This document shows positions 49,347-58,103 of a DNA stretch of 64,000 bases, in pieces. Every line of letters starts with the position of its first letter. Position 1 is the first letter of the stretch. This DNA comes from Avimicrobium caecorum (lineage in GTDB: Bacteria; Bacillota; Clostridia; Oscillospirales; Ruminococcaceae). The notes beneath the pieces are model-generated. The model was not told where the DNA came from and made no database searches. It saw only the letters and a list, made by a program, of their open reading frames with translations. The translations under genes were made by a program, and so were the position numbers. The DNA is taken from contig CAJFNJ010000038.1 of assembly GCA_904394705.1 (NCBI GenBank), forward strand, positions 1 to 64,000. Reading direction: 5' to 3'.

Positions 49347-51425
49347 ATGCCTGCATTTCTGAAAAAACGGGATAATATCCTGGTACTGGCCTTTGGACTG
49401 GTGCTGGTATTTTTCATCGGACGGATGCTGCAGATGCAGCTGATCCAGGGCGATGAATACGAAAGCCAGATCTACAAGGGCACCATCAAGACCCAGACCG
49501 TGGAAGCGGCCCGGGGTGAGATCACCGACCGGTACGGCAATCCCATTGTCACCAACCGGGTGAGCATGAATATTGTACTGGACAAGGCCTTCCTGCCCGC
49601 TGAGACCCAGAATGAGATCATTCTCTCGCTGATGCAGCTGCTGGAGCAGAGCGGGGAGGAGTGGATCGATGAACTTCCGGTTTCGGATACCCAGCCCTAT
49701 ACCTTTGACGGCACTGATTCGGAGATCGCGGCGCTCAAGAAGTTTGCCGGGGTCAATGACTATGCCGATGCCGAGGAGGTCATGCACTGGCTGCTGGAGC
49801 GCTTCGGCCTGGACAATGCCCAGGTGAAGAATGAAGACGGCGAGCTGGTGGACCCGGAACGCATCTATACCCAGCAGGAACAGCGCCGGCTGGCTGGCGT
49901 GCTGTATACCATGGAGCGCAAGGGCTTCAGCCTTTCCAGCCCCTATACCTTTGCCGAGGACATCTCCACCCGCACTGCCACCATCATCTCGGAGCGCAGC
50001 ATTGCCTCGCCGGGCGTATCGGTGGAGCAGGGCTCGGCCCGGAGCTATCCGGGCGGCAGCATGGCAGCCCATATCCTCGGACATGTGGGGCCGCTCACCG
50101 AGGCGAACATCCAGGAGTTCGAGGAGAACGGCATCGAATATGAGCTGGACGACATCATCGGTCAGGACGGGCTGGAGAAGCTCTATGAAGAGGAGCTGAG
50201 CGGCGAGGACGGCGAACGGCTGGTCTATGTCAATGAGAACGGCGAAGTGACCGATTCCACCATTTCGGTGGAGCCTCAGGCGGGCAATACCGTCATGCTC
50301 ACCCTGGACAGCCGTCTGCAGAAGATCGCCGAGCAGTCACTGGAGGACCAGATCCACTACCTCAATGAAACCGCTCCGGCCGGACAGGGCAGAGAAGCCA
50401 ATGCGGGCGCGGTCTGCGCCATCGATGTCAAGACCGGCGAGGTGCTGGTGCTGGCGAGCTATCCCAGCTATGACCCCAACACCCTCTCGGAGGATTATGC
50501 CGAACTCAATGCCGACCCGGACAAGCCCCTGCGCAACCGGGCGCTGCTGGATACCTACACCCCCGGTTCCATCTTCAAGCCGGTGGTGGCACTGGCTGGC
50601 CTGATGAGCGGGGAGATCACCTCCGAAAGCATTGTGAACTGCAGCCATGTGTATACCTATTACACCTCGGTCTATGGTTCCCAGGCGTTTACTCCCACCT
50701 GTCTGGGCTATCATGGCGACATCACCGTCATGGACGCCCTCAAATACTCCTGCAACATCTTCTTCTATGATACCGGACGCCGGGTGGGCATCGACGCCAT
50801 TGTGGAGTCTGCCAAGATGCTGGGCCTGGGCGTGGACAACGGCTTCGAGCTGTGGACCAACCCCGGCACCATCTCATCGCCCGAGGCCGCTGAGGCCGCG
50901 GGAGAGAACTGGTACTATGGTGATGTGCTCCAGTCCTCCATCGGACAGCGCTTCAACAAGTACACCCCTCTGCAGCTGGCAGTGTACTGCATGAACATTG
51001 CCAACCGGGGCACCCAGAACCGGGTGACCATTCTCAAGAGCATCAAGGATTACAGTATGTCCGACACCCTGTATGATCACGAAACCGAAGTGCTGCAGGA
51101 GTCCACAGTGGACCCGTCGCTGTTCGACCCCATCTTTGAGGGCATGGTGGCAGCGTCCCGGACCGGTACCGCTGCTACCTACTTCGGCAGCTATCCGGTG
51201 GATGTGGCCTCCAAGACCGGTACTCCGGAAACGGCTGACCTGCCCAACTCCACCTTTATCTGTTTCGCACCGGCAGATGACCCGCAGATCGCCATCAGCG
51301 TGGTCATCGAACAGGGCTGGCATGGTTATACCGGCGCCCCGGTGGCCCGGGATATTCTGGATGCCTACTTCTCTTCGGATGTCACAGCCCAGGAGCCCCA
51401 GCAGTCGGGCACTCTGCTCCCGTGA
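49347..51425 (+). CDS. mrdA: Penicillin-binding protein 2, class B transpeptidase
   Basis: This 692-residue protein has one N-terminal membrane helix, a PBP dimerisation domain (ARGEITDRYGNPI) with a long insertion, and the transpeptidase domain. The catalytic SxxK is GSIFKP, SxN is YSCNIFF and KTG is SKTGTPE. It cross-links side-wall peptidoglycan with a SEDS partner, likely the RodA-like protein at 30.4 kb. It ends the mre operon. Confidence 0.95.
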   Translation: MPAFLKKRDNILVLAFGLVLVFFIGRMLQMQLIQGDEYESQIYKGTIKTQTVEAARGEITDRYGNPIVTNRVSMNIVLDKAFLPAETQNEIILSLMQLLEQSGEEWIDELPVSDTQPYTFDGTDSEIAALKKFAGVNDYADAEEVMHWLLERFGLDNAQVKNEDGELVDPERIYTQQEQRRLAGVLYTMERKGFSLSSPYTFAEDISTRTATIISERSIASPGVSVEQGSARSYPGGSMAAHILGHVGPLTEANIQEFEENGIEYELDDIIGQDGLEKLYEEELSGEDGERLVYVNENGEVTDSTISVEPQAGNTVMLTLDSRLQKIAEQSLEDQIHYLNETAPAGQGREANAGAVCAIDVKTGEVLVLASYPSYDPNTLSEDYAELNADPDKPLRNRALLDTYTPGSIFKPVVALAGLMSGEITSESIVNCSHVYTYYTSVYGSQAFTPTCLGYHGDITVMDALKYSCNIFFYDTGRRVGIDAIVESAKMLGLGVDNGFELWTNPGTISSPEAAEAAGENWYYGDVLQSSIGQRFNKYTPLQLAVYCMNIANRGTQNRVTILKSIKDYSMSDTLYDHETEVLQESTVDPSLFDPIFEGMVAASRTGTAATYFGSYPVDVASKTGTPETADLPNSTFICFAPADDPQIAISVVIEQGWHGYTGAPVARDILDAYFSSDVTAQEPQQSGTLLP

Positions 51426-51435
51426 CAGAAAAAGA

Positions 51436-51464
51436 TTGACAGACCAGGAAAAAGGTTGTAAAAT
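51436..51464 (+). promoter_or_regulatory. Promoter directly after the PBP2 gene
   Basis: Perfect TTGACA (51436-51441), 17 bp and TAAAAT (51459-51464). Confidence 0.75.
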
Positions 51465-51470
51465 ATCAAA

Positions 51471-51611
51471 CGGCTTTTTCGTGTTTTTCTGTATGCAGAA
51501 AACCGGAACCGGCTGAATGATCCCATAAAACGGGGATTCAGTAGGTTTCGTTGCTTTTGGACAGTCCGGCGGATTTTCCCTTGGAAAAAGCGCCGGATTT
51601 GTCTTTTATTT
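51471..51611 (+). ncRNA. Candidate small RNA (~140 nt)
   Basis: A strong promoter at 51436-51464 is followed by ~140 nt without ORF or ribosome site. It contains a CTGAAT...ATTCAG hairpin with inner CCC/GGG, and ends with a long stem (TCCGGCG/CGCCGGA extended by TTTTCC/GGAAAA) followed by TTTGTCTTTTATTT. The last hairpin may equally be the mre operon terminator. Confidence 0.5.
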
Positions 51612-51622
51612 GGAAAAATCTA

Positions 51623-51651
51623 TTGTGCATTGCATTTTTCTATGATAAAAT
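51623..51651 (+). promoter_or_regulatory. mgsA promoter
   Basis: TTGTGC (51623-51628), 17 bp and TAAAAT (51646-51651). A CCC.GAAAC/GTTTCGGG hairpin lies in the leader. Confidence 0.6.
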
Positions 51652-51735
51652 GAATTATGAGAAAAAATCCCCTGAAACGGCAAAAATGTATTTGTACTGT
51701 TTCGGGTGAAGTATTTGACAGGAGGCTGAGAGAAG

Positions 51736-52140
51736 ATGAATATTGCCCTGATGGCTCATGATTCCAAAAAAGAACTGATGGTACAGTTCTGTATTGCGTA
51801 CAGCGGCATTCTTTCTCATCACAACCTCTGCGCCACCGGTACCACCGGCAAGATGGTGTCTGAGGCCACTGGCCTGGAGATCTTCCGGTTCCTGAGCGGC
51901 ACCCATGGCGGCGATCAGCAGATCGCTTCCCGGATTGCCTGCAATGAGATCGACCTGCTGCTTTTCTTCCGGGACCCCATTACACCCCGTCCCGCTGAAA
52001 AGAATGGTGCGGATCTGCTGCGTCTGTGCGATGTCCACAATATTCCCGTGGCAACCAACATCGCCACAGCCGAAGCTCTGATCCATGCGCTGGAGCGTGG
52101 TGACCTGGACTGGCGTGACATTGTCAACCCCAGCAGATGA
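51736..52140 (+). CDS. mgsA: Methylglyoxal synthase
   Basis: This 134-residue enzyme converts dihydroxyacetone phosphate to methylglyoxal and phosphate, a glycolytic bypass. It shows MAHDSKKELM, ATGTTGKMV, LSGTHGGDQQIA, FFRDP with the catalytic Asp, and the HNIPVATNIATAEAL end. AGGAGG is 10 nt before the ATG. In many Firmicutes it follows mreBCD-PBP2-minCD; here min genes are absent. Confidence 0.96.
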   Translation: MNIALMAHDSKKELMVQFCIAYSGILSHHNLCATGTTGKMVSEATGLEIFRFLSGTHGGDQQIASRIACNEIDLLLFFRDPITPRPAEKNGADLLRLCDVHNIPVATNIATAEALIHALERGDLDWRDIVNPSR

Positions 52141-52144
52141 GCTT

Positions 52145-52169
52145 CCTCAGCGGAAAATCTCCGCTGAGG
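52145..52169 (+). other. Hairpin after mgsA
   Basis: CCTCAGCGG pairs perfectly with CCGCTGAGG, but no T-run follows. Confidence 0.5.
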
Positions 52170-52196
52170 GCCCTACACAGGCACGGCAGAATCTGA

Positions 52197-52490
52197 TATA
52201 ATACCATAAAGGCGTTAAAACGGGAGCAGTATCCCCGGGCTCCGCACCAGAGAAGGACCGCCGCGGCTGAAAGCGGTCTGCGATCTGACCCGGGAGGAAG
52301 GACACCCGATCAGCCGGCTGGTGCGTCCCAGGGACGAAACCGGCCCGAATCCTTCCCGCGTTAAGGGGATTTCTCGAGTGGAACCGGAACTGTGTCCGCA
52401 CAGCCGGTTCAACAAGGGTGGCACCACGGAATTTTCTCCGTCCCTTGCGTTTTCCGGAACCAACCGGGAAGCCAGGGGACGGAGTTTTTT
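52197..52490 (+). promoter_or_regulatory. T-box riboswitch of hisS-aspS
   Basis: A TATAAT at 52197-52202 starts a ~285-nt leader. The T-box motif AGGGTGGCACCACGG is at about 52415-52429. It is followed by a terminator (CTCCGTCCC 52436-52444 with GGGACGGAG 52476-52484, then six T). Stem-I-like helices include GCACCAG/CTGGTGC (52244-52250 / 52318-52324) and an AGTA motif at 52228-52231. The bulge reads TGGC, which pairs with tRNA ends GCCA, that is, discriminator G. Uncharged tRNA would stabilise the antiterminator and turn on hisS and aspS. I could not assign the specifier codon. Confidence 0.88.
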
Positions 52491-52539
52491 CATATCAAAC
52501 CTACGATCAAACCAAAGAGGAAGGGAAGTCGGAAATACT

Positions 52540-53880
52540 ATGGCACTGATTACCAAGGCGCCCCGGGGCACACAGGATTTCACCCCGGACCAGAGCGCCC
52601 GGATGCGGTATATCGAAGATACACTGATGCGCATCGCCGGTCTGCATGGCTTCGGCGAGATCCGCACCCCCACCTTTGAGCATACCGAACTGTTTGTCCG
52701 CTCGGTAGGCGATACCACCGATGTGGTCCAGAAGGAAATGTATACCTTTGAGGATAAGAAGGGACGCTCCATCACCCTGAAGCCCGAGGGCACCGCTGGC
52801 GCAGTGCGTGCGGCTCTGGAACGGGGTCTGTTGGCAGAAGCCCTGCCGCTGAAGCTCAGCTACATCACCCCCTGTTTCCGGTATGAGAAGGCTCAGGCCG
52901 GACGCTACCGGGAATTCCACCAGTTCGGCGTGGAGCTGCTGGGCGCCCAGAGCTCGGCTGCCGATGCGGAAGTCATCGGCCTGGTACGGGAGGCACTGGA
53001 TACCCTGGGAGTGACTGAGATCCGTCTGTTCATCAACTCCATCGGCTGTCCCAACTGCCGCCCCAAGTTCCAGCAGGCACTGAAGGACTACTACTCCGCT
53101 CACTATGATGAGCTGTGCCCCACCTGTCAGGACCGTCTGGAGCGCAATCCCCTGCGTATCCTGGACTGCAAGGAGGAGCACTGCCACGAGCTGGCTGAAC
53201 ATGCCCCCATCGTACTGGACTACCTCTGCGACGAGTGCCGGGAGCACTTTGAGGAGCTCCAGGAGCGTCTGCGGGCCATGGGCATTGCCTTTGAGGTAGA
53301 TCCCACCATCGTCCGTGGCCTGGACTACTACACCAAGACCGTGTTCGAGTTCAAGACCGAGACCATCGGTGCCCAGGGCACTGTGTGCGGCGGCGGGCGG
53401 TATGACGGCCTGGTAGAACTCATGGGCGGTCAGAAGCAGCCGGCAGTTGGCTTCGGCATGGGTCTGGAGCGGCTCAAGCTGGTGATGGAGGCCTGCGGCG
53501 CTCCCATGCCGGAAGAGCCCCGGTGCGACATCGCCCTGATCCCGCTGGGAGCCAAGGCTTCGGTGCGGTGCAGCGCCATGGCGGCAGATCTGCGCACCGA
53601 TGGCTTCTATGCCGAAACTGACCTGATGAACCGCAGCCTCAAGGCACAGCTCAAGTATGCCAACAAGATCGGCGCCCGGTACACTATGGTAATCGGCGAC
53701 AGCGAGCTGGAGGCCGGCAAGGCACGGCTGAAGGATATGGATTCCGGCGAGGAGCAGGAGGTTGCCTTTGACCGTCTGGCGGATGTGCTGATGGAAAAGG
53801 AAGCCAGCCGTCTGTACGGCGAGATCGCCGATGCCCAGTTCGGTCTGGAGGAGCTCTCCGGCGTCCTGGGTCAGGAATAA
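52540..53880 (+). CDS. hisS: Histidyl-tRNA synthetase
   Basis: This 446-residue class II synthetase begins ITKAPRGTQDFTPDQ. Motif 2 is seen in PCFRYEKAQAGRYREFHQFGVE. The His-specific VRGLDYYTKTVFEF and the motif 3 region (GFGMGLERL) are present. The ATG at 52540 lies after the T-box terminator; upstream in-frame codons are inside the leader. It is followed by aspS at 61 bp. Confidence 0.97.
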   Translation: MALITKAPRGTQDFTPDQSARMRYIEDTLMRIAGLHGFGEIRTPTFEHTELFVRSVGDTTDVVQKEMYTFEDKKGRSITLKPEGTAGAVRAALERGLLAEALPLKLSYITPCFRYEKAQAGRYREFHQFGVELLGAQSSAADAEVIGLVREALDTLGVTEIRLFINSIGCPNCRPKFQQALKDYYSAHYDELCPTCQDRLERNPLRILDCKEEHCHELAEHAPIVLDYLCDECREHFEELQERLRAMGIAFEVDPTIVRGLDYYTKTVFEFKTETIGAQGTVCGGGRYDGLVELMGGQKQPAVGFGMGLERLKLVMEACGAPMPEEPRCDIALIPLGAKASVRCSAMAADLRTDGFYAETDLMNRSLKAQLKYANKIGARYTMVIGDSELEAGKARLKDMDSGEEQEVAFDRLADVLMEKEASRLYGEIADAQFGLEELSGVLGQE

Positions 53881-53941
53881 AGTTTGCATGACTGCCGGCG
53901 GGGCAAGTCCCCATCGGAGAAGATAAGAGGAGTGAAACAAC

Positions 53942-55723
53942 ATGGCAGATACAATGCAGGGTCTCAAGCGTACCCATTACTGCGGGGAAGTGACTGAGGC
54001 CGCCATTGGCAGTGAAGTGGTAGTGTCCGGCTGGGTACAGCGGGCACGCAACCTGGGAAATCTGATCTTTATTGACCTGCGGGACCGCAGCGGTGTGGTT
54101 CAGCTGGCCTTCGGCGACAAGACCGACCGTGCCATCTTTGAGAAGGCAGCCGGTGTCCGGGGCGAATATGTCCTCATGGCGAAGGGTGTTCTGCGCCGCC
54201 GTGAATCGGTGAACAAGGAGATCAAGACCGGTGAGGTGGAGATCGAAGTGACCGATCTTCGGGTACTGGCAAAGAGCGAGACCCCGCCTTTCGAGATCGT
54301 GGACAACACCAATGTCAAGGAGGAACTGCGCCTCAAGTACCGCTATCTGGACCTGCGCCGCAGCCCCATGCAGCAGGCTCTGATGGCCCGTCACCGCATT
54401 GTCAAGATCGCCCGTGACTACTTCGACAAGAACGGTTTTGTGGAGATCGAAACCCCGGTGCTCATCAAGTCCACCCCCGAAGGCGCCCGTGACTATCTGG
54501 TGCCCTCCCGTGTACACCCCGGCGAGTTCTATGCTCTGCCCCAGTCGCCCCAGCTCTACAAGCAGCTGCTGATGCTCTCGGGCTATGACCGCTATATGCA
54601 GGTTGCCCGCTGCTTCCGTGATGAGGACCTCCGGGCCGACCGTCAGCCGGAATTCACCCAGATCGACATCGAGATGTCCTTTGTGGACGAAGAAGATGTT
54701 ATGACCATGAACGAAGGCTTCATCAAGAAGGTATTCCATGAGGTACTGGGTGTGGAGGTACAGACTCCCTTCCGCCGGATGCCTTACGATGAGGCAATGA
54801 GCCGTTACGGTGTGGACAAGCCGGATACCCGGTTCGGTCTGGAGCTGTGCGACCTCACCGACCTTCTGAAGAACACCGAATTCAAGGTATTTGCCGGCGC
54901 CACTGCCGAGGGTTACAGCGTCCGCGGTATCAATGTCAAGGGCGCTGCCGCCACTCTGACCCGTAAGGAGATCGACAAGCTCACCGACTTTGTCAAGACC
55001 TACCGTGCCAAGGGTCTGGCCTTCACCCGGTTCACCGCTGACGGTGTATCCTCTTCCTTCGAGAAGTTCCTCACCGAGGACGAGGTCAAGGCTATTCATG
55101 AGCGTATGGGCGCCGAGGAAGGCGACGTGCTGCTCATCGTGGCAGACAAGAACAAGGTGGTATTCGACAGCCTGGGCGCTCTGCGCAACCATCTGGCTAA
55201 GATGCTGCACCTCTATGAGGAAGGCACCTTCGACTTCCTGTGGGTAACCGACTTCCCGCTGTTCGAATATGACGAGGAGGAAGGCCGCTGGGTAGCCATG
55301 CACCATCCCTTCACCTCGCCCAAGCTCAGCGATGTGGACAAGTTGCTGAGCGATCCCGGTCACACCTATGCCCGTGCCTATGATATTGTCCTCAATGGCG
55401 TAGAGCTGGGCGGCGGTTCCATCCGGATCAGCGACCCCGAGATCCAGCAGAAGATGTTCGAAGCCATCGGCCTCACCGATGAGCAGGCCCAGGAGCGGTT
55501 CGGCTTCCTGCTGAACGCCTTCAAGTACGGCGTACCGCCGCATGGTGGTATGGCTTACGGTCTGGACCGTCTGGTAATGCTCATGCTGGGCAAGGATTCC
55601 ATCAAGGAAGTGATTGCCTTCCCGAAGGTACAGAACGCCAGCGACCTGATGACCGACTGCCCGTCGCCGGTGGATCAGAAGGATCTGGATGTACTGCATA
55701 TCCGGGTTCAGGACGACAAGTAA
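53942..55723 (+). CDS. aspS: Aspartyl-tRNA synthetase
   Basis: This 593-residue bacterial-type enzyme has an N-terminal anticodon-binding OB fold (VSGWVQRARNLGNLIFIDLRDRSG in segments), motif 2 CFRDEDLRADRQPEFTQ, the GAD insertion domain and motif 3 GLDRLVMLML. It is the second gene under T-box control. Confidence 0.97.
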   Translation: MADTMQGLKRTHYCGEVTEAAIGSEVVVSGWVQRARNLGNLIFIDLRDRSGVVQLAFGDKTDRAIFEKAAGVRGEYVLMAKGVLRRRESVNKEIKTGEVEIEVTDLRVLAKSETPPFEIVDNTNVKEELRLKYRYLDLRRSPMQQALMARHRIVKIARDYFDKNGFVEIETPVLIKSTPEGARDYLVPSRVHPGEFYALPQSPQLYKQLLMLSGYDRYMQVARCFRDEDLRADRQPEFTQIDIEMSFVDEEDVMTMNEGFIKKVFHEVLGVEVQTPFRRMPYDEAMSRYGVDKPDTRFGLELCDLTDLLKNTEFKVFAGATAEGYSVRGINVKGAAATLTRKEIDKLTDFVKTYRAKGLAFTRFTADGVSSSFEKFLTEDEVKAIHERMGAEEGDVLLIVADKNKVVFDSLGALRNHLAKMLHLYEEGTFDFLWVTDFPLFEYDEEEGRWVAMHHPFTSPKLSDVDKLLSDPGHTYARAYDIVLNGVELGGGSIRISDPEIQQKMFEAIGLTDEQAQERFGFLLNAFKYGVPPHGGMAYGLDRLVMLMLGKDSIKEVIAFPKVQNASDLMTDCPSPVDQKDLDVLHIRVQDDK

Positions 55724-55739
55724 AATATCCCCGTTTTCT

Positions 55740-55772
55740 CAGCCCTCTGCCAGACCCGGCAGGGGGCTTTTT
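55740..55772 (+). terminator. Terminator of hisS-aspS
   Basis: AGCCC(T)CTGCC pairs with GGCAG(G)GGGCT and is followed by TTTTT. Confidence 0.85.
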
Positions 55773-55819
55773 GTATCTGTCCGGCGGGGAGAGGGAGCAG
55801 GGTGCCCGCCTGCAATAAA

Positions 55820-55997
55820 AAGCCGCCGGGAAGAACCCGACGGTTTTTTGTATCATCAGCCCGGAGCCGCAGGTGGGGATTAAGGACTGAATTGAAAAAG
55901 GTAATCTTGACTTGTACGACTGTGATTTGCTGAACAAGATAAATCCCTCCTGAATGCAGATTCCAAAATTATATCGCTAAAGATGTATCGCATGCTA
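55820..55997 (-). ncRNA. Candidate leftward small RNA or small-peptide gene
   Basis: A perfect minus-strand promoter at 56004-56032 would start transcription near 55997. About 155 nt downstream a hairpin (CCGTCGGG/CCCGGCGG) with following TTTTTATT would terminate it. Within it AGGAGGG stands 8 nt before a TTG (55937) that opens an ORF, but this ORF runs on through the terminator and into the aspS complement, so a protein is doubtful. The head is A/T-rich, with GATGTATC/GATACATC-type repeats. Confidence 0.5.
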
Positions 55998-56003
55998 TAT
56001 ATT

Positions 56004-56032
56004 ATTTTAGAACGGGATTTCCGGTCTGTCAA
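56004..56032 (-). promoter_or_regulatory. Consensus-like promoter, leftward
   Basis: On the minus strand TTGACA, exactly 17 bp, TAAAAT. Confidence 0.75.
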
Positions 56033-56065
56033 TCACTTTTTGAAACAAAATCCGGCGGACGCACA

Positions 56066-56094
56066 AAAAATCCCCTCCGCAGCAAGCGGAGGGG
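56066..56094 (-). terminator. Terminator of methyltransferase gene
   Basis: CCCCTCCGC/GCGGAGGGG is followed on the minus strand by ATTTTTTG. Confidence 0.85.
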
Positions 56095-56101
56095 AGAGAT
56101 T

Positions 56102-57262
56102 TTATTCAGCACGTTCCGGAATCCGTCCGATGCGCACCAGTTCTTCCTCGAGGTAGGGACGGATCTGCCAGTCCTTGGCGAAGGCCAGGTATTCCTGGTA
56201 CTTCTGCCGGTCCGGACGACCATTGCGCACCGCCTTGATGAGGATATTTTTCGGGGTGTGTTCCAGGGAGATGAACTCCATGATGTTCACATCATAGCCG
56301 CAGGCTTCCAGGAGCTGTCCGCGGATGCTGTCGGTGAGCAGTGCCGAGAACCGCTCCTTGATGATGCCATGCTTGAGCATCACCTTCATGCGGTCATTCT
56401 TGATCTTGGGAAACAGCTCATGCTGGCAGCAGGGAACAGTGAGCAGGATACGGCAGTCCCAGCCGATGGCCTGGACAATGGCGGCATCGGTTGCCACGTC
56501 GCAGGCGTGCAGAGTGACCACCATATCAATGGGCTCGCCGGATACATAGCTCTGAATGTCGCCGGTGAGGAAGGAAAGGCCGTCATAGCCCAGATCCCGG
56601 GCCACCTGTTCACAGAAGCGGATGACATCGTCCTTGAGGTCCAGACCGATGATCTTGACATTGAGCCCCAGCTGCCGCACCAGATAGTAATACAGTCCGA
56701 AGGTGAGATAGCTCTTGCCGCAGCCGAAGTCCACGATGTGGATGCGCCGGTCCTTGGGCAGGCTGTCCACGCAGCCGGCTACCAGCTCCAGATATTTGTT
56801 GATCTGCCGGAACTTGTCATAGTGGGCTTTGAGTACATGTCCGTCGGCATTCATCACGCCGAGATGGATCAGGAAATCACAGGGCTCCCCATCGGGAATG
56901 GCATAGGCCTTCTGCTTGTTGTGAGAGAGGTTCTGTTCTCCGGCCTTGGTAGGCGGCTGGGTCTTGATCTTCAGCCGGCTGAAACAGGTCATGTGGTAGT
57001 CGTGTTCGGTGGTGTGCAGAATGCACTGGCAGAAGGTGTTCTCCAGCAGTCCGGCAACGGCCTCAGCTGCTTCAGGCGCTGAGAGGTTTTCATGCAGTAC
57101 CTTCTTGTCATAGACATAGGTCAGCTGGAAGGTGAGTTCCCCGCCCTGCAGGAATGGACGGATCTGCACTTTTTTGTAGGGAGCAGTGCTGGTCTTTTTG
57201 AGCTGGGTCAGGGTGGCGAACACAAAACGCTCGTCAAAAAACGGCTGAAGCCGGGTGAGCAT
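56102..57262 (-). CDS. SAM-dependent methyltransferase (Methyltransf_32-like)
   Basis: This 386-residue protein has a Rossmann methyltransferase core in its C-terminal half: motif I VDFGCGKSYLTFGLYYYL (about residue 172 onward), IIGLDLKDDV, and TLHACDVATDAA, characteristic of the Methyltransf_32 type. The N-terminal ~150 residues are a separate beta-rich domain. The substrate is probably RNA, but this is inference. It is a single gene ending at its own terminator. Confidence 0.88.
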   Translation of the reverse strand: MLTRLQPFFDERFVFATLTQLKKTSTAPYKKVQIRPFLQGGELTFQLTYVYDKKVLHENLSAPEAAEAVAGLLENTFCQCILHTTEHDYHMTCFSRLKIKTQPPTKAGEQNLSHNKQKAYAIPDGEPCDFLIHLGVMNADGHVLKAHYDKFRQINKYLELVAGCVDSLPKDRRIHIVDFGCGKSYLTFGLYYYLVRQLGLNVKIIGLDLKDDVIRFCEQVARDLGYDGLSFLTGDIQSYVSGEPIDMVVTLHACDVATDAAIVQAIGWDCRILLTVPCCQHELFPKIKNDRMKVMLKHGIIKERFSALLTDSIRGQLLEACGYDVNIMEFISLEHTPKNILIKAVRNGRPDRQKYQEYLAFAKDWQIRPYLEEELVRIGRIPERAE

Positions 57263-57424
57263 AAATCAATCTCCTCCTGTCAGATGGGACAAAAAACAGT
57301 AGTTGGAACAGCGGACAGAACCGCCGGAAAATCCAGTGTGCTGAGGGTATTATAGCATAAAATGAACCGTTTGTCCCAAACATGTGAAACTTCCGTTAAC
57401 ATGAAAATATTTTGTGGGAATCTG

Positions 57425-57453
57425 TTGACAAGAAATGCCCTTGATGCTATACT
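57425..57453 (+). promoter_or_regulatory. Rubrerythrin promoter
   Basis: TTGACA (57425-57430), 17 bp and TATACT (57448-57453). Confidence 0.85.
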
Positions 57454-57467
57454 GTAAGTATATTAAT

Positions 57468-57486
57468 AATAATGATTATCATTATT
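57468..57486 (+). promoter_or_regulatory. Fur-family operator
   Basis: AATAATGATTATCATTATT is a perfect 9-1-9 palindrome and matches the classical 19-bp Fur box at all but the end bases. It lies just after the expected transcript start, between promoter and ribosome site, so a bound Fur or PerR protein would block rubrerythrin transcription. Confidence 0.8.
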
Positions 57487-57505
57487 GGAAAAGGGGTATT
57501 GAACT

Positions 57506-58048
57506 ATGGAATTCAAGGGTAGCAAGACCGAAAAGAACCTGTGGGAAGCTTTCGCTGGTGAGAGCCAGGCTCGCAATAAGTACACCTACTTCGCGTCCAA
57601 GGCAAGAGCTGAGGGCTTCAATCAGATCGCAGCCATCTTCGAAGAGACTGCCGGCAACGAGAAGGAGCATGCCAAGATCTGGTTCAAGCTGGCTACTGAG
57701 GAGAAGGGCATCGGCACCACTGCTGAGAACCTGAAGGCCGCTGCTGCTGGTGAGAACTACGAGTGGACCGACATGTATGCCAAGTTCGCTGCTGAGGCTA
57801 AGGAAGAGGGCTTCACCAAGATTGCTTTCCTGTTTGAGCAGGTTGGTCTGATCGAGAAGGAGCATGAGGCTCGTTACCTCAAGCTGCTGGCTAATGTAGA
57901 GAAGGGCGAAGTATTTGCCAAGAGCGAGAAGGTTGTATGGCAGTGCTCCAACTGCGGCTATATCCACGAGGGCGAGAAGGCTCCCGAGGTTTGCCCCGTA
58001 TGTGCACATCCCAAGGCATTCTTCCAGATCCACGCAACCAACTATTAA
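57506..58048 (+). CDS. rbr: Rubrerythrin
   Basis: This 180-residue peroxide-reducing protein of anaerobes has a ferritin-like diiron domain with ligand motifs FAGESQARNKY, EETAGNEKEHA and EKEHEARY, and a C-terminal rubredoxin domain with two CxxC pairs (CSNCGY and CPVCAH). It reduces hydrogen peroxide to water in the cytoplasm. Codons such as GCT are strongly favoured, which signals high expression. It is a single gene under a Fur-type box. Confidence 0.97.
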   Translation: MEFKGSKTEKNLWEAFAGESQARNKYTYFASKARAEGFNQIAAIFEETAGNEKEHAKIWFKLATEEKGIGTTAENLKAAAAGENYEWTDMYAKFAAEAKEEGFTKIAFLFEQVGLIEKEHEARYLKLLANVEKGEVFAKSEKVVWQCSNCGYIHEGEKAPEVCPVCAHPKAFFQIHATNY

Positions 58049-58075
58049 TCGATCTTTTTCCCATCGATTCAAAAA

Positions 58076-58103
58076 AGGACAGGCTTTCGGGCCTGTCCTT
58101 TTT
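58076..58103 (+). terminator. Terminator of rubrerythrin gene
   Basis: AAGGACAGGC/GCCTGTCCTT followed by TTTTT. Confidence 0.9.

Noticed and set aside
55602..55937. 111-codon minus-strand ORF starting at TTG with a good ribosome site
   Set aside because: It runs through a strong terminator and then along the aspS complement, so the full-length protein is unlikely. Only the short transcript is kept as a candidate.
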